The notes beneath the pieces are model-generated. The model saw only the letters and a program-made list of their open reading frames with translations. It was not told the DNA's origin and ran no database searches. From assembly GCA_038503075.1 (NCBI GenBank), contig JBCAML010000015.1:620001-684000 (forward strand): a DNA stretch of 64,000 bases. Direction: 5' to 3'. This document shows, piece by piece, positions 39,034 to 50,042 of this stretch. The position numbers and the translations under genes were made by a program. The DNA comes from Gyromitra esculenta. Its lineage: Eukaryota; Ascomycota; Pezizomycetes; Pezizales; Discinaceae. Position 1 is the stretch's first letter. Every line of letters starts with the position of its first letter.

Positions 39034-39652
39034 CTATTCATCTAGAAAGAGGAGACGGCAGATAGCCGACTCGACTTCCGAGTGATCTTTCTGCCCTTTC
39101 GTTCTTCCAATCTCAAGCCTTCCAATCTGGGTAGAGTCTAGCCTCGATGGCCTCTGGTTCGTGGCCTTCGGTGGAGGAAGAAGTGGATACCGAAGAAACT
39201 CAAGGCACGATAGAGGAGATATTCGTACTATCTCCTCTCCCCACCCCTCTTCCCCACCTTGGTAGGCTCTCGTAGGATCTGGTTTATCCCGACTTGGGCA
39301 GCTATCTGCCAGAGACCTAGGCCCATCTTTGGGCCTCGTCCCGACCAACAACGAGGTATTTCCGGCCCGGAAGGAAGCGAAGCCGGCAGATTACCGACTC
39401 GGCTTTCCGCAGGCTCTTCGTAGCCTCGCGTTCGTCCTTCTCGTTCTGAGACCTGTAGTATTCCTCGTGGAATTTGGTCTCGTCGAATAACTCGACTTCG
39501 TCATCGTCAGATGTGACGACGAAGGAGGAGGAGGAGGAGGAGGAGGAGGAGGTGGTGGTGGTGGTGGAGATCGTGGAGGTGGTGGAGGATTCATTCCCAG
39601 GGTAGAGGCTCCCTGAGGCTGACTTCTGGAGTTTGGTGATGCGGAAGTACAT
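39034..39652 (-). CDS. Doubtful small Ser-rich protein with duplicated C-terminal motif
   Basis: From the ATG at 39652 an ORF of 111 aa runs to 39317. It starts MYFRITKLQKSASGSLY and has Ser and Thr runs made by a (GGA/GGT)n repeat at about 39522-39565. It ends with AESVICRLRFLPGRKY. In another frame the downstream DNA (39351-39034) ends with EVESAICRLLFLDE. The DNA at about 39053-39080 and 39381-39408 is similar, so a segment was duplicated. I recognise no family. It could be a lineage-specific gene, a gene broken by a frameshift, or chance reading of repeats. Treat the whole interval as tentative. Confidence 0.35.
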
Positions 39653-41741
39653 CTTTCGAACAGACGGATGGATGGATGAGTATAACTATGTATTTATAAA
39701 TAGAATACTCTCGGATTTGGTTTGTTCGATGTAAGAAATGGACGGGGAGGGTGAAAGGGTGGCCATTTTATAGGTTGACTTGCCCGCTAGTGAGGTTTAT
39801 TATCGTGCTCGGTGTCATTTCTAGAGCGGTATCATTTCTAAATCGTAGGCTCTCTTCCACTTCCACTGCCTTTAGCTGCTGGTACGGGGCTGGGCAAAGA
39901 GAACGGTAGTCCAATTTATTCCGGGGCTGGAAGCAATTTTTTTTATTTCTTTGAAGAGGCGCTAAGAACCTGTTCTAGCGAGCACTAGTTTCGGTTAAAA
40001 TCTCTAATTGACTATGGAGGTAGTAATAACTCGACTCTAGCAATTCTAGAGTCGTTCAAGCCGCAACCGAGTGACTCGCTGTGATTTTCAGCACTACGCC
40101 CCCGATAAAAATAGGGACTTAAGGATTCTCAGCGATGAGAACGTAACTTGAATTCTTTAGATCTTCGAGAAACTGATTATATCAAAGTTGGAATTAAGAT
40201 ATCTGGGCGATCGGGTTGGCGTGGGAGACACTTCTGCCGAGGTTTGCAACAGCTTTGTTTAAAATATTCATATCTATTTCCTAAGAGCTACATGTAATTC
40301 TATGAACGCTAAAACAGATAACTAGTACAAATCGACTTATATCTAAAAGGATGAGTGAATCGATCTATCTAAAGCTTGGCCATGTCTTGTTAAAGACTGG
40401 CAATAAACTTGCATCTCTGCGATATGATAGAATGATCTCTTAACTCTATTACTCTACATGTATTTCTCTGTGTAAGTAAATTTGATTTGCAACATGCTAA
40501 GGGTTTAGCGATAATTTAACTTTCGCTAATAAGAGCATATAACTATAAGCGTGCACATGATGCTATTAAAAATATTCAAGTTGATTATGAGTAAGTTATT
40601 CGCATTCTGACCACAAACTATAAAGACGAGACTAACTACATGTGCATGTAGTCATGGCACTATTGGTTAGATAGGGAAGTTATGGGCGAGCTCGATAAAT
40701 CGGTTTGGAAATCCTTAGTCTATCTTTGTGGCTGATACTAAACTACATGTAGTCCACTAGGCGTTGTAGTCGCGCGAGGTTGGTGTTTTTCTTTGATAGT
40801 CGATAGCGTACTTTTCCTACTGCCTTTCTGCTCGCCCGATAGGCTGTGAGGCCAAATGGGATCTTGAGTTGTCAGGGTTCGGGGGTTTCTTGGCTGGCTC
40901 TGCGTGGAGCATCCCTCAGCGCGCACGTGCGCCCCACTTATACCTAAACGTACTCTTAGATCTTAAACTTCATGAGACTCTAGCTGGAGAGGGGGAAGGA
41001 TATTCTTGAAATATGCAACGAGGCCCTTGGAAGTACTTGTAATTTCTCTTACTTTGAAGCAGCACCGTCAAACCTCCATCATGTTATTTTTCGCGTTTCA
41101 GGTACATCTTGAATCTCTCGATCGATCTTAGTTAGGATATAAACCAATTACTCTCATCCCACAGTAGAAAGAGCACCATCCTCTTACCCATCACCATATT
41201 CGCAACCCATCGGAATACTATTCAACATTACGATGCTTAGCAGCAGTTTCAAACGATACTTTTATATCGCCATGCTCGTTACTGGGAAACCAATTGTGAC
41301 TTGGAAGAGACCAAATACCTATCGAGCCTTTCGACATCCTTGCCGGTGATTCGTCTGCGCGTGATAGATACATATATTGATAGTATTTATAGTACTGCTG
41401 TTTTCGAAACTCTTTTATAATGGAGAAACTGCTTGGAAGCATCGTGTTCGGTCATAGAATGATGAGAATGAGCCATCCCGTTCGCTCTGGCATATCCAAG
41501 CATCATATCGCCTGGTTAGTACTGCAGTGGGTGACCATGTGGGAATCCCAGGTACTGAACTCAAATGTTAATTTTTTTGTTACTCTCACAAACCTCTGAA
41601 TTGATAGGACAATATAGAACAAGTCTTGGGTAGAAACAACACTCCACAAAGCCAAATCACCCGTCAACCCGCGCCAGGTTAGCACTTATATATTTATACC
41701 ACATAACGAATTTTCTGAATGGAAATTTAAACTATTTTTGT

Positions 41742-41791
<50 letters not shown>
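41742..41791. repeat. AGGC tetranucleotide microsatellite
   Basis: Twelve and a half uninterrupted AGGC units (50 bp). It is perfect, so probably recent and length-variable. Confidence 0.9.
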
Positions 41792-42101
41792 TGAAACGAT
41801 TTTATTCCCTAGAGCCAATTGGATAATTTGAAACTAAAATATAATAAGAGGAATCTGACTAACGACTTTACTTTAAATCTACGGCGCATATGCACAAACA
41901 GGAATTTTATCATTTTATACTTGTTAGATTATAGCCTTGTGGGTGTTTCAGCGAAATGTATTCTATTTAGGTAAAATAAAAATTAAAGATGGGTATTGAG
42001 TACTTGGAGATGATTGTGTACTACATGTACTCGTTTCGGAAAACAAGCGGGTGTGGCTTTGTATGCTAGGAAATATGTAGCTTTGTATCCCATCGTATGT
42101 A

Positions 42102-42203
42102 CTAGCCAAAAAAAAAAGGTAGCGAAAGGAGTGAACCTAGGTTGCAACCTCCGCAGTGTGACTGTAGGTTCACTCCTCTCGCTAACCTTTTTTTTTTGGC
42201 GAG
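42102..42203. mobile_element. 102-bp hairpin element with TA flanks (MITE-like)
   Basis: The left arm (42102-42138) and right arm (42166-42203) are inverted copies starting CTAGCCAAAA and ending TTTTGGCGAG. Each carries an A10-like tract and GGAGTGAACCT, with only a few mismatches. The spacer is 27 bp. TA lies on both sides (42100-42101 and 42204-42205), the usual target duplication of Tc1/mariner-type MITEs. There is no coding capacity. It may fold into a strong RNA hairpin if transcribed. Confidence 0.7.
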
Positions 42204-42690
42204 TATACCGTGACTCAACACAGAGTTAACTGAAACTTCACTAATAAGAGAGGTTCTTTTATACAGGGGGGTTCAGCTTTACCAGCCATGGGATAATACT
42301 CAGCCATGAGATATCGTATATTCTCAGTTATAACGAACGGGGCCGGGCTGAGACCGCAGGATAGAACTGCACTATTACTGGCTGAGGTGATAGGGCGCTT
42401 ACCATTATTGATGCTAGTTGCTGAGCCTCCACAGTTATCCAGCCAGTTAGGGAGAACTTTCTTCCTGCGGACTCAGCCTGAGGATGTGTTGTAGCGTACG
42501 GAGCCACATCTCCCCTGTTTCTCGGTTCATATGCCCAAGAACGAGTAGATTTAACCATGAGCAAGAGAAAACATCGCAAGCAGAAGCGGGAATTTAAAGG
42601 TGAAAACCTCGCTATCCTTATCGAATTAGACAACAGAAGCTGACTTTAAGACAAACGCTAAGATGTAAGATTCGTCTATCGGCCTTCACA

Positions 42691-43889
42691 GCCCACGCCG
42701 CTCTCCAGCCTCCCAAACGAACTCCTAAGGGAAATCGCAAAAAACCTCCAAACACACGATCTCAACTACTTCTGTCAGGCAAACCGCTGCTTATACACTA
42801 TTTTGACACCAGTGATTCATGATATGATGGATCAAGATAGTGTTTTGATTTGGGCAGCCTCAAGAGGCTATGAAAGGGTGCTTAGCGTGGCACTTGGAAG
42901 ACGGGCAAACACCGCTTTCACAGACTCGCGCGGACGGACAGCACTATTCTGGGCCGTAATCAATAACAGGGAAACGATCATCACTACTTTACTGGGTGCA
43001 GGAGCCAACATCGAGGCTGTTGATCACAAAAACGAGACGGTTATTCACCATGCGGCAAGGTTGGGGTATGAGAATGTTATCGAAATCCTTCTCGAACGAG
43101 GCACCAATATAGCTGCTCGCGCCGACCAGAACGAAACGGCCTCCATAAAGCAGTGCGTCAGTGCCACAAAGGAGTGATTGGGCTGCTGTTAGATAAAGGT
43201 GCTAACGTTAACGATGAGTGTGACAATCATCGAACGCCCTTAATGACCGCCGCCGTGCCTGGAGACGTGGAAGTCGTTGAGCTGTTGATAGAAAGAGGAG
43301 CCACCTTGGAGCTTAAAGGTGACAGTGACAATGTAACGGCTTTAGTAGCAGCTACACATCTAGGGCAGGAAGCAATGGTCAAGGTGTTGCTGCAACACGG
43401 TGCGGACATGCACTCCCATGGCGTCGCGGGAATAACGGCTTTACATTACGCTGTTTATAGTGGCTATAGGCACACAGTAAAGATACTCGTGGCCGGGTGA
43501 GCAAATATCGAAACCTGTGATGCCTTGGGAAACACGCCACTACACCTGGCGGCATATAATGGCCACGAGGCTATAGTACGGTGGCTAGTGAGCCAGGGCG
43601 GACAGATTAATGCTTGCAACGAACGAGGGAGAACAACCCTGCACGAAGCGGCGTCTCGTCATCGCGGACCAACAGTACGATTTCTGCTTGAAGCAGGTGC
43701 CAATGCTGCCGTAGAAGACGGAGACGGAGAAACGGCACTGCACATTATTGCGAGCGCTTTGTTCCCATTTAGTGACCGTAAGGCCATCCTTAAGTTGGTG
43801 TCAAAAGGGGAGGCGATATAGAAGTGAGAGATTTAGCGGGAAAGACCATGCTTGATGCAGTAGCAGAAATGAAGATGCTAAGACAATAG
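42691..43889 (+). pseudogene. F-box/ankyrin-repeat protein pseudogene
   Basis: The segment opens with an F-box-like motif, LSSLPNELLREIAKNL, followed by HDLNYFCQANRCLYTIL. At least seven ankyrin repeats follow, for example DSRGRTALFWAVINNRETII, HKNETVIHHAARLGYENVIE, DALGNTPLHLAAYNGHEAIV and NERGRTTLHEAASRHRG. Intact relatives are substrate adaptors of SCF ubiquitin ligases. No ATG precedes the F-box in frame. The frame shifts near 43140 (a premature TGA would end it at 43177). A TGA at 43498-43500 replaces a Gly codon in VAG-ANIE. A second frameshift near 43800 precedes the final stretch ending KMLRQ. The combined lesions point to a dead gene. An undetected intron could explain at most one of them. 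Confidence 0.78.
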
Positions 43890-44726
43890 TCGATGTTCTA
43901 CAGCAGGTGAGGGGGGAAATACGGAACAGGGAATGGATTTCTAGGCACTGATCTAGGTAGTCAGTTGATTTATAGCTGGTTATGGAATTCAAGAATTTGC
44001 GCGCTTCTCCGTATTCGTGCAGTCTCGGTAGAAACACGAGTGAGAATTTGTGACTGCAATATACGGTGATTAAGATCGAGTTACATTGTTTGCGCCCAGG
44101 AACAAGGAGTCAGAGGTCTCTATCCTCATTGAAAAAGATGCTTTAATTATTGTAAATTTGACCAGTAGCCTTGAGTTGGGTTGTCTTGAACTAGCCCTAA
44201 TTAGGGCTACATAGCTTATTTTGGGAGCTCTGGAGTCAAATCCACAGCTAACGAGTTAGGTCTACAGTGGCGACGAGACTAAATCCGCAGACGTGCCATT
44301 ACGCGTTTAGCTAGAATAAACCGGTCTGGAAAAAAAACCCTTGCTAGGTTGTTCAGGATTAAATTCCCTTACCCAGGAGCTATCTATATAGCTATATAGA
44401 TGCATGCGCAATTCCATTTGTATAGTTTTCCCTTCCCGAGTACACAATATTACAGCGTGCTATCCACACTGAAAAAACCTCATGAAGACATTCGCCAAAA
44501 CGAAATCTACCCTAAAGAGCTGTTGGGTGTAACAAGAAATACATCCTTATGCAGCGGCCTACGCGGCATATAGCCTAATAGTTAGTGAGTTATTGATGGC
44601 ATCTCCCGGCTCCGTTGGGAATCTCTGATAGGATACTGAGGCTTCGGATTAGCTGAAAGCCAACGGTCTAGTATGTATGACTCCGTGGCCATCGAAGCCA
44701 CATACCGTCTAGTTCTCTTTCCCTTG
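43890..44726. other. Intergenic region
   Basis: No gene is supported. The sequence is AT-rich 3' flank of the F-box/ankyrin relic and of the minus-strand orphan gene. Confidence 0.5.
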
Positions 44727-45425
44727 TTAACTATCATTACTCCAGTATCCATAATCGTCGGAATATTCATAATCGATATAATCTTCATCTGAGCTAGCGG
44801 TTGTGACATCTTCATCGCTATCGACCGGTTTATTGTTCTCGTACACAGGCCATTTATCGAAGACCACACGTTGTTTCGGAGTCAGTGTAAATTTTTGGCA
44901 AAAAGCCTCCCGGATAACGCTTCGCATGTTGTGCTTAAAAGGATCTCGATGGGAAACGATAAACAGGGCAGATTCGAATACTTTGTTTCTATCTCCAGCC
45001 TCAAATTTATCTCCGTGTATCCTATAGAGAAACCTGAACGCTGCATCCTTCGCCCGTTTGGTGCTTCTGTAATCGTAGGCTTCGTGGTACTTGGGTTTGA
45101 CCGTCCTAAACTCCCTGGCGGTACGTTCGAAGTCGTGGTTGTTCAAGACATCCACGAGGAGGTAGTCAAATGTGTCACACAGGGCATAGTAACTACTGAG
45201 ATCCGTCCCTAGGAGCCTGAAGCAGTTTCTATACCCGTCATTGACGCATTTGAACGCAACATCAAAGTGCCTGATCGGATCGTGGCTGAGAGCAGCAGCA
45301 TCGCACCCCGCTGAAATTTGGAGTTGAGACCATGTCATGAAATATGGCATTTTCTTCGGATCGACAGTGTATTCCTTGTCCCCCACCTTTAGAGCTATCG
45401 GTTTGTCGGGATCTTGAGAGCTCAT
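44727..45425 (-). CDS. BTB-like orphan protein of unknown function
   Basis: A single open exon of 232 aa starts at the ATG at 45425 (context AAAATGAGC). The beginning, KPIALKVGDKEYTVDPKKMPYF, resembles the first strand and helix of a BTB/KCTD-like domain, where a Leu-Val-Gly-Asp turn is followed by a short hairpin. The segment NCFRLLGTDLSSYYALCDTFDYLLVDVL continues like the BTB core. The rest has DAAFRFLYRI and a strongly acidic tail (DSDEDVTTASSDEDYIDYEY). No signal peptide or membrane segment is visible. It is intact in a neighbourhood of pseudogenes, which suggests recent gain or selection. The BTB assignment is tentative, and a function cannot be given. Confidence 0.65.
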   Translation of the reverse strand: MSSQDPDKPIALKVGDKEYTVDPKKMPYFMTWSQLQISAGCDAAALSHDPIRHFDVAFKCVNDGYRNCFRLLGTDLSSYYALCDTFDYLLVDVLNNHDFERTAREFRTVKPKYHEAYDYRSTKRAKDAAFRFLYRIHGDKFEAGDRNKVFESALFIVSHRDPFKHNMRSVIREAFCQKFTLTPKQRVVFDKWPVYENNKPVDSDEDVTTASSDEDYIDYEYSDDYGYWSNDS

Positions 45426-46879
45426 TTTGAATAATGAAGTTGCGTATTTGGCTTGAAATAAGTACCAAACTAGTAAGCTTCCCGATCCCTGAAATGGGTA
45501 GGCTGTACATTGCGAACAACGACTTACTGATGCACGTTTGGGCTACTTTCAAAACAGGAGATATGGTAAGTTGACCTACGCCTTAACTCACCCAGAAAGC
45601 GGTTGAAAGGTCGGTAGATATATATTTATGCACTCCGTGGGGATTGTAAGGCAACCAGCTTTATCTAGGACCTGATTCGCTGATAGGCTCAACGTACTGC
45701 ACGAGGTTCAGGCAACCAGCCAAGAGTTGCTGTTTCCCTAATTGAGCTAATTGACACAAAATGATCTCGCGAGTAAATATCAATAAGCTGTCTGACTTCT
45801 TGTTTCTAAAAACTTGAAGACTTCATCCGAGGATCGACGCTCAATAGCGAGGTTTGATCTTTCACTCCGAGGATGCATGCAGCTATATATATAACAAAAA
45901 TTTCCACCATTAGCATTCGACACATCCCCAAGGATAAAAAACCATTGAGAAGACAGTAATGCTAGCGTCTAGCGGGGTTTCGCTAGAGCGAAGGGCTGAT
46001 TGGAGCATCCGATTTTTTAGTCTCGTGATAAGTTAACAAACCCTAACCCTTCGAATACACTTAATTCCTGCACTTCTATCCAACCTAGATTCAGTCCGAG
46101 TTCACTTCGTAAGTACGTATAATATCACTAAGCTAAGATAGGGTCCAACGGTACGTCAATTGTAATAGGGAGGAACTAAAGTACTACATGTATTTCTGAC
46201 TCTTTAACTCTTAGTTCTAAGATAATGCTATTTTATGATACTGTGGCGAAATGGTAATCAGAAGATCTTAAGAGGGGAAACGTCATTTAAAGAACAGTAA
46301 CAATGAGTGAATGGGTGGATGGGTGAGCGCCAATGCTTCCTTGGATTCATCAGTTTGGTTATCAGTTTTCCTGCCAAGCTAAACTAAAACGGACTACAAT
46401 CTGCTTTCCGTCCAAAGAATGGACGGATTGTCTTGGCAAAGAGACTGGTAGTCACTCTTGCTAAAAAGGCGAAATATCGACATGCATGAGCAGCAACTCT
46501 GGTAGAGTAAGGTAGATGCAGCACGTGCGCATATGCTGTTTTATCACTGAGCGTCACGTCACTCGCATCTGGATAGATAGAACCTGGAACCGGCGCATAC
46601 TACCGTATACGAGTGATAATTTATGATTATAATCCGAGCCATCCGATTTTCCGATCGCGATACATAGGTTAATTTTTTGTAGGAATCTTAGGGTAGGTGT
46701 TTGCCTCAAAGCTGTCTCGAACCGAAATCTTATGGCTTACTCGCCTTCCTACAACAGAACGAAACTAATATTTTGTAGGGTAACACCGACACGGTGATAG
46801 TGATACACAGCTGTCTCGACCAAGCTAGGTGTTTAGGTAGCCTGGCCACTGAGATTTTCTCAAGATATCGAGAAACTAG
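45426..46879. other. Intergenic AT-rich region
   Basis: Nothing coding is recognised. TACATGTA occurs at 46185-46192. TPR-like coding may start slightly before 46880, but stops make the limit unclear. Confidence 0.5.
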
Positions 46880-49800
46880 AAACTAGAGACGTGGAACATC
46901 TCCAGAAAGCCATTTTTTATGGCGAAGAGGCACTGCTAGCGACACCACAAACCTACCCCCCAGCGAGGCTTGTATTTGGGAAGTCTAGTAAGCCGCCTAT
47001 GCATTAGATATGGGCGAGTTGGAGCCATTGCCAATCTTCAATAGACCATCACGTGCTGCGAAGAGGCACCTCCAATGTCACGTGATCAACCCTATCGAGT
47101 AACGGTTTCGATTAGCTTGGCCAAAGTACTAAGACCGAAATTTGAGCGGACTGGAGCCATGGAGAACCTTCAGCGGACCGTCTTATATAATGAAGAGGTA
47201 TTAGCCATAACACCACAGGACCATCCAGACTAGTTTGAATACTTACACGATCATGCCGCAAAACCGACTTTAAGGCACGAAAGGACCGGATCTCTAGCAG
47301 GTCATTTCATACGGTAAAAGGCAACAGCAATATCACAATCCTACCTTGATCGAGTTAGCCGTTTGAATGACCAGACTGCCAGACTTATTATGGGGTATGT
47401 ACAGACTGAGATTATAGGGGGTCTTCAGCAAGCCATTACATATAGTCAACAAGCACTGACGGCTATTGGTAGCTATCCTCATCGAAGCATTTGCTTAACT
47501 ATTTTAGCCAGTGAATTTTTCTTGAGATACGAGCGCGCACTCGAGCTATAGATGGCCTTCATCGAGCCATTTCATACGATCAAATATATGGCCTTAGAAT
47601 CGGTACAGGACCACCCTCAGCGAGCTCTATACTTTAGTAACCTAGCCGGTAAACTAAACCTCAGACATCAACAAACTGGTGCTATAGATGACCTTCGGCA
47701 GGCTATCTTATATGGAGACAAGTCACTGGCAGTAACAGAGCCTAGCAACTGCATTGCCAGTCCCTTGGATTGAAGTCAAAATACGAATGGACTGAATCCA
47801 TGGATGATCCTCAGCAGGCCATCTCGTACTACGAAGGGGCATTAACGGCAACGTCACAAGGTCATCTGAACCGACCTTCACATTTTAATTCACAAGTCAG
47901 CAACCTGCGATCAAGATATAACCGAGCCGATGTCATGAATGGCCTTCACCAGGCCATCTTACACAGCGAACAGGCACTAGTAGCAACGCCATACGGTCAT
48001 CCCAGTAGAGGTGTTTGTCTTTTTAACTTGGCCTAACACCTACTCTTGAAACACGAGCAGACTAGATCCTTAGTCGACCTTCAACAGCTGCAGTCCATCT
48101 TGTATAGATATTTTAAGGCATCTTAGAATCGCAACACATCGCCGCCTTCCCAACGTATATTAGCAGCTCTCTCGTTCTTCAATATAACTCATACATTCCG
48201 GCTATTAGAGATGCTTTCTCATTTAGATGGCCTTGTATGGGGACCTAAGGAATCTAGTTCTCTTCTCGAAAACGCAGTTCTACTGCTAAAAATAAGCCCA
48301 CCATCAGTAGAACGACAAGACCAGCAGTAAAGCCTACTAGAATTAAATGGGTTCGCTTCAAAAGCTGCCTCCTTAGCACTTGTGACATGAAACACAACAT
48401 ACGATGCTCTTAAACTCTTGGAGTTAGGCTGTGGGATTATCGTAGGCTTTACTAGGCAATCTTCCGCATTTAGAAGAAACATATCCTAGGCTATTCATCA
48501 ATTTAATGAACCTAGCGCCGAAAGCGACTCCCCATTACCTGGCCCTTACCAAACAGAGGCATACAGTCCGCATCAAAGTCGCGCCATACGAAGGAGAGAG
48601 AAAACAATTGTCGAAATGAAGAAAACACTTACTAAAATTCGCATGTTACCTGGCTACGAAGGGTTTTAGCTCCTACCTTGTCTAGAAGGCTCAAAGCTAT
48701 GGCAAGAGATGGACCAGTTGTTTTCAGCAGTATCCCTCCAAAGTGACGTCATAACTGTTACAAGTTCAATTATCACTTCGATACCACTTCCCAAACTACT
48801 CTACGATGAAGTTCTAGATCGGTTAGTTGAAATAGCGAGGCTGAGCAGGGGAACACTTCGCACATAATTCTAGAAACTAAAGAGTTCGGGAGCTTCTCTT
48901 TTGGCTCTGTGATACAGCTGTAAGGCTAGTGGTCATGGGGCTGCAGCTCACATCAAAGCCTTCCGAGGGTCCCGGCTTAGCTCATATTTGGTGGATTGGT
49001 GTGGGTCCACTGAGTACGGCGCCCTTTCATGCAGCTGGCGACTGTAGTCGAACCTTGGTATAAAGAGCCTCGATATAATGGAAATTTGCAGTAACGGACG
49101 GAAGTTGGGTGCGACTTTGAGTTCCTAGCACCCCACCCAAGATTTGCTGTGAGGAAAAATTTGCTATAAAGAACGAAGTCCCAAGAATTATGCACGTCCC
49201 TTATAACAAAGTGCGACTGTACTCAAACTCTGACCTTGATCAAAATATCTTCAGCTATGCCGTTTCGTCATATACTCCAACAATTAAAGCTCTTTCGTAT
49301 ACTCGGGAAAAAGACCTAACCATAATCAGTAGCAGCAGGTCAGATGACAGCAAGGCAGGTAGCGGCAGAAGAGATACCCAATTTCTTCTAGTCACTGCGA
49401 AATATGCTAGGCAGAGCCGATCTTCCCAGCGTTAACGAGGGGGTAGCAAAAATAACTGAGATTGCAAACCTAAGAGGTTCGGTTTTGGTGGAGCATCTAG
49501 AACACTCAAGCGCACAAGATATCGTAGATCGACTACAGCTTGAGCCATTTCACGCCGGCCATTTTGCTTGCTACGGCGTCGCCGACAAGAAAGGCCCACC
49601 AAATACACGTAGTCACTTGGCCCTGCTCAAAGTCAACGCTGACAGCACTACTGCTGAAGATAAGTCGACTGCTCAAGATATATTGGGAACGGGTACAAAA
49701 GCGGCACAGCTAGCGTACCTTTCAGCCTGCTCCACCGCATATAAGCCTGTGACTCAATTAGCCGATGAGATTGTTCACGTTGCCAGTGGATTTCAACTTG

Positions 49801-50042
49801 CTGGATTCAGTCGCGTACCTGCATCGGGGTGGCCATCTGAATCTGAGGTCTGTAGGGAAATCTCTATAGATATCTATCGTATGCTATTCGACGGCACAGT
49901 AGCGGTGAGGGGCATAAGAGAGTTCGCGTAGCGTTCCGTAGAGCCGCGAGGAAAACCCCCCCTAAAAAAACATCCACTCTCACCTCTTAGGTGGATACCA
50001 TTCATCCATACGGGTGCTCGGCGGTTTGTAGATCCTAAATAG
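46880..50042 (+). pseudogene. TPR-CHAT (caspase-like) protein pseudogene
   Basis: Degenerate TPR units occur from 46890 on, with the recurring pattern 'LQQAITYSQQALTAI', 'DDLRQAILYGDKSLAVTEP' and 'NGLHQAILHSEQALVATP'. They are followed by SLLELNGFASKAASLAL, TYDALKLLELGCGIIVG, and the CHAT entry HIWWIGVGPLSTAPFHAAGD. The CHAT core keeps both catalytic positions, HFACYG (His, about 49560) and LSACSTA (Cys, about 49727). It ends PLRWIPFIHTGA near 50015. Intact fungal TPR-CHAT proteins are predicted proteases of the NLR/cell-death type. Many in-frame stops (for example at 47549, 47771 and 48035), frameshifts and an inserted element at 49045-49219 break it. Product function is therefore lost. Confidence 0.85.
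49045..49219. mobile_element. 175-bp TA-target MITE inserted in the CHAT pseudogene
   Basis: The right end reads inward CAGTCGCACTTTGTTATAA. The left end is TAGTCGAACCTTGGTATAA, so they are imperfect terminal inverted repeats resembling pogo/Tc1-mariner ends. TA follows on the right (49220-49221), and TG, a decayed TA, precedes on the left (49043-49044). Removing the element and one TA copy leaves the CHAT reading frame continuous between HAAGD and the following SNSDLDQN. This strongly supports insertion and fixes the boundaries. The element has no coding capacity. Confidence 0.8.

Larger units (their letters stand above)
39653..42690. other. Gene-poor region with repeats
   Basis: No gene is supported in 3 kb. 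It contains TACATGTA at 40288, 40455, 40744 and 42022, an AGGC microsatellite (41742-41791) and a 102-bp hairpin element (42102-42203). ORFs near 42306-42633 overlap on both strands and lack family features. Confidence 0.5.

Noticed and set aside
38793..39065. 90-aa Lys/Thr-rich ORF
   Set aside because: It is made by A-rich short repeats in the POL12 upstream region, with no sign of a real protein.
46042..46052. Telomere-like CCCTAACCCT
   Set aside because: It is only about one and a half units, which is not a telomeric array.
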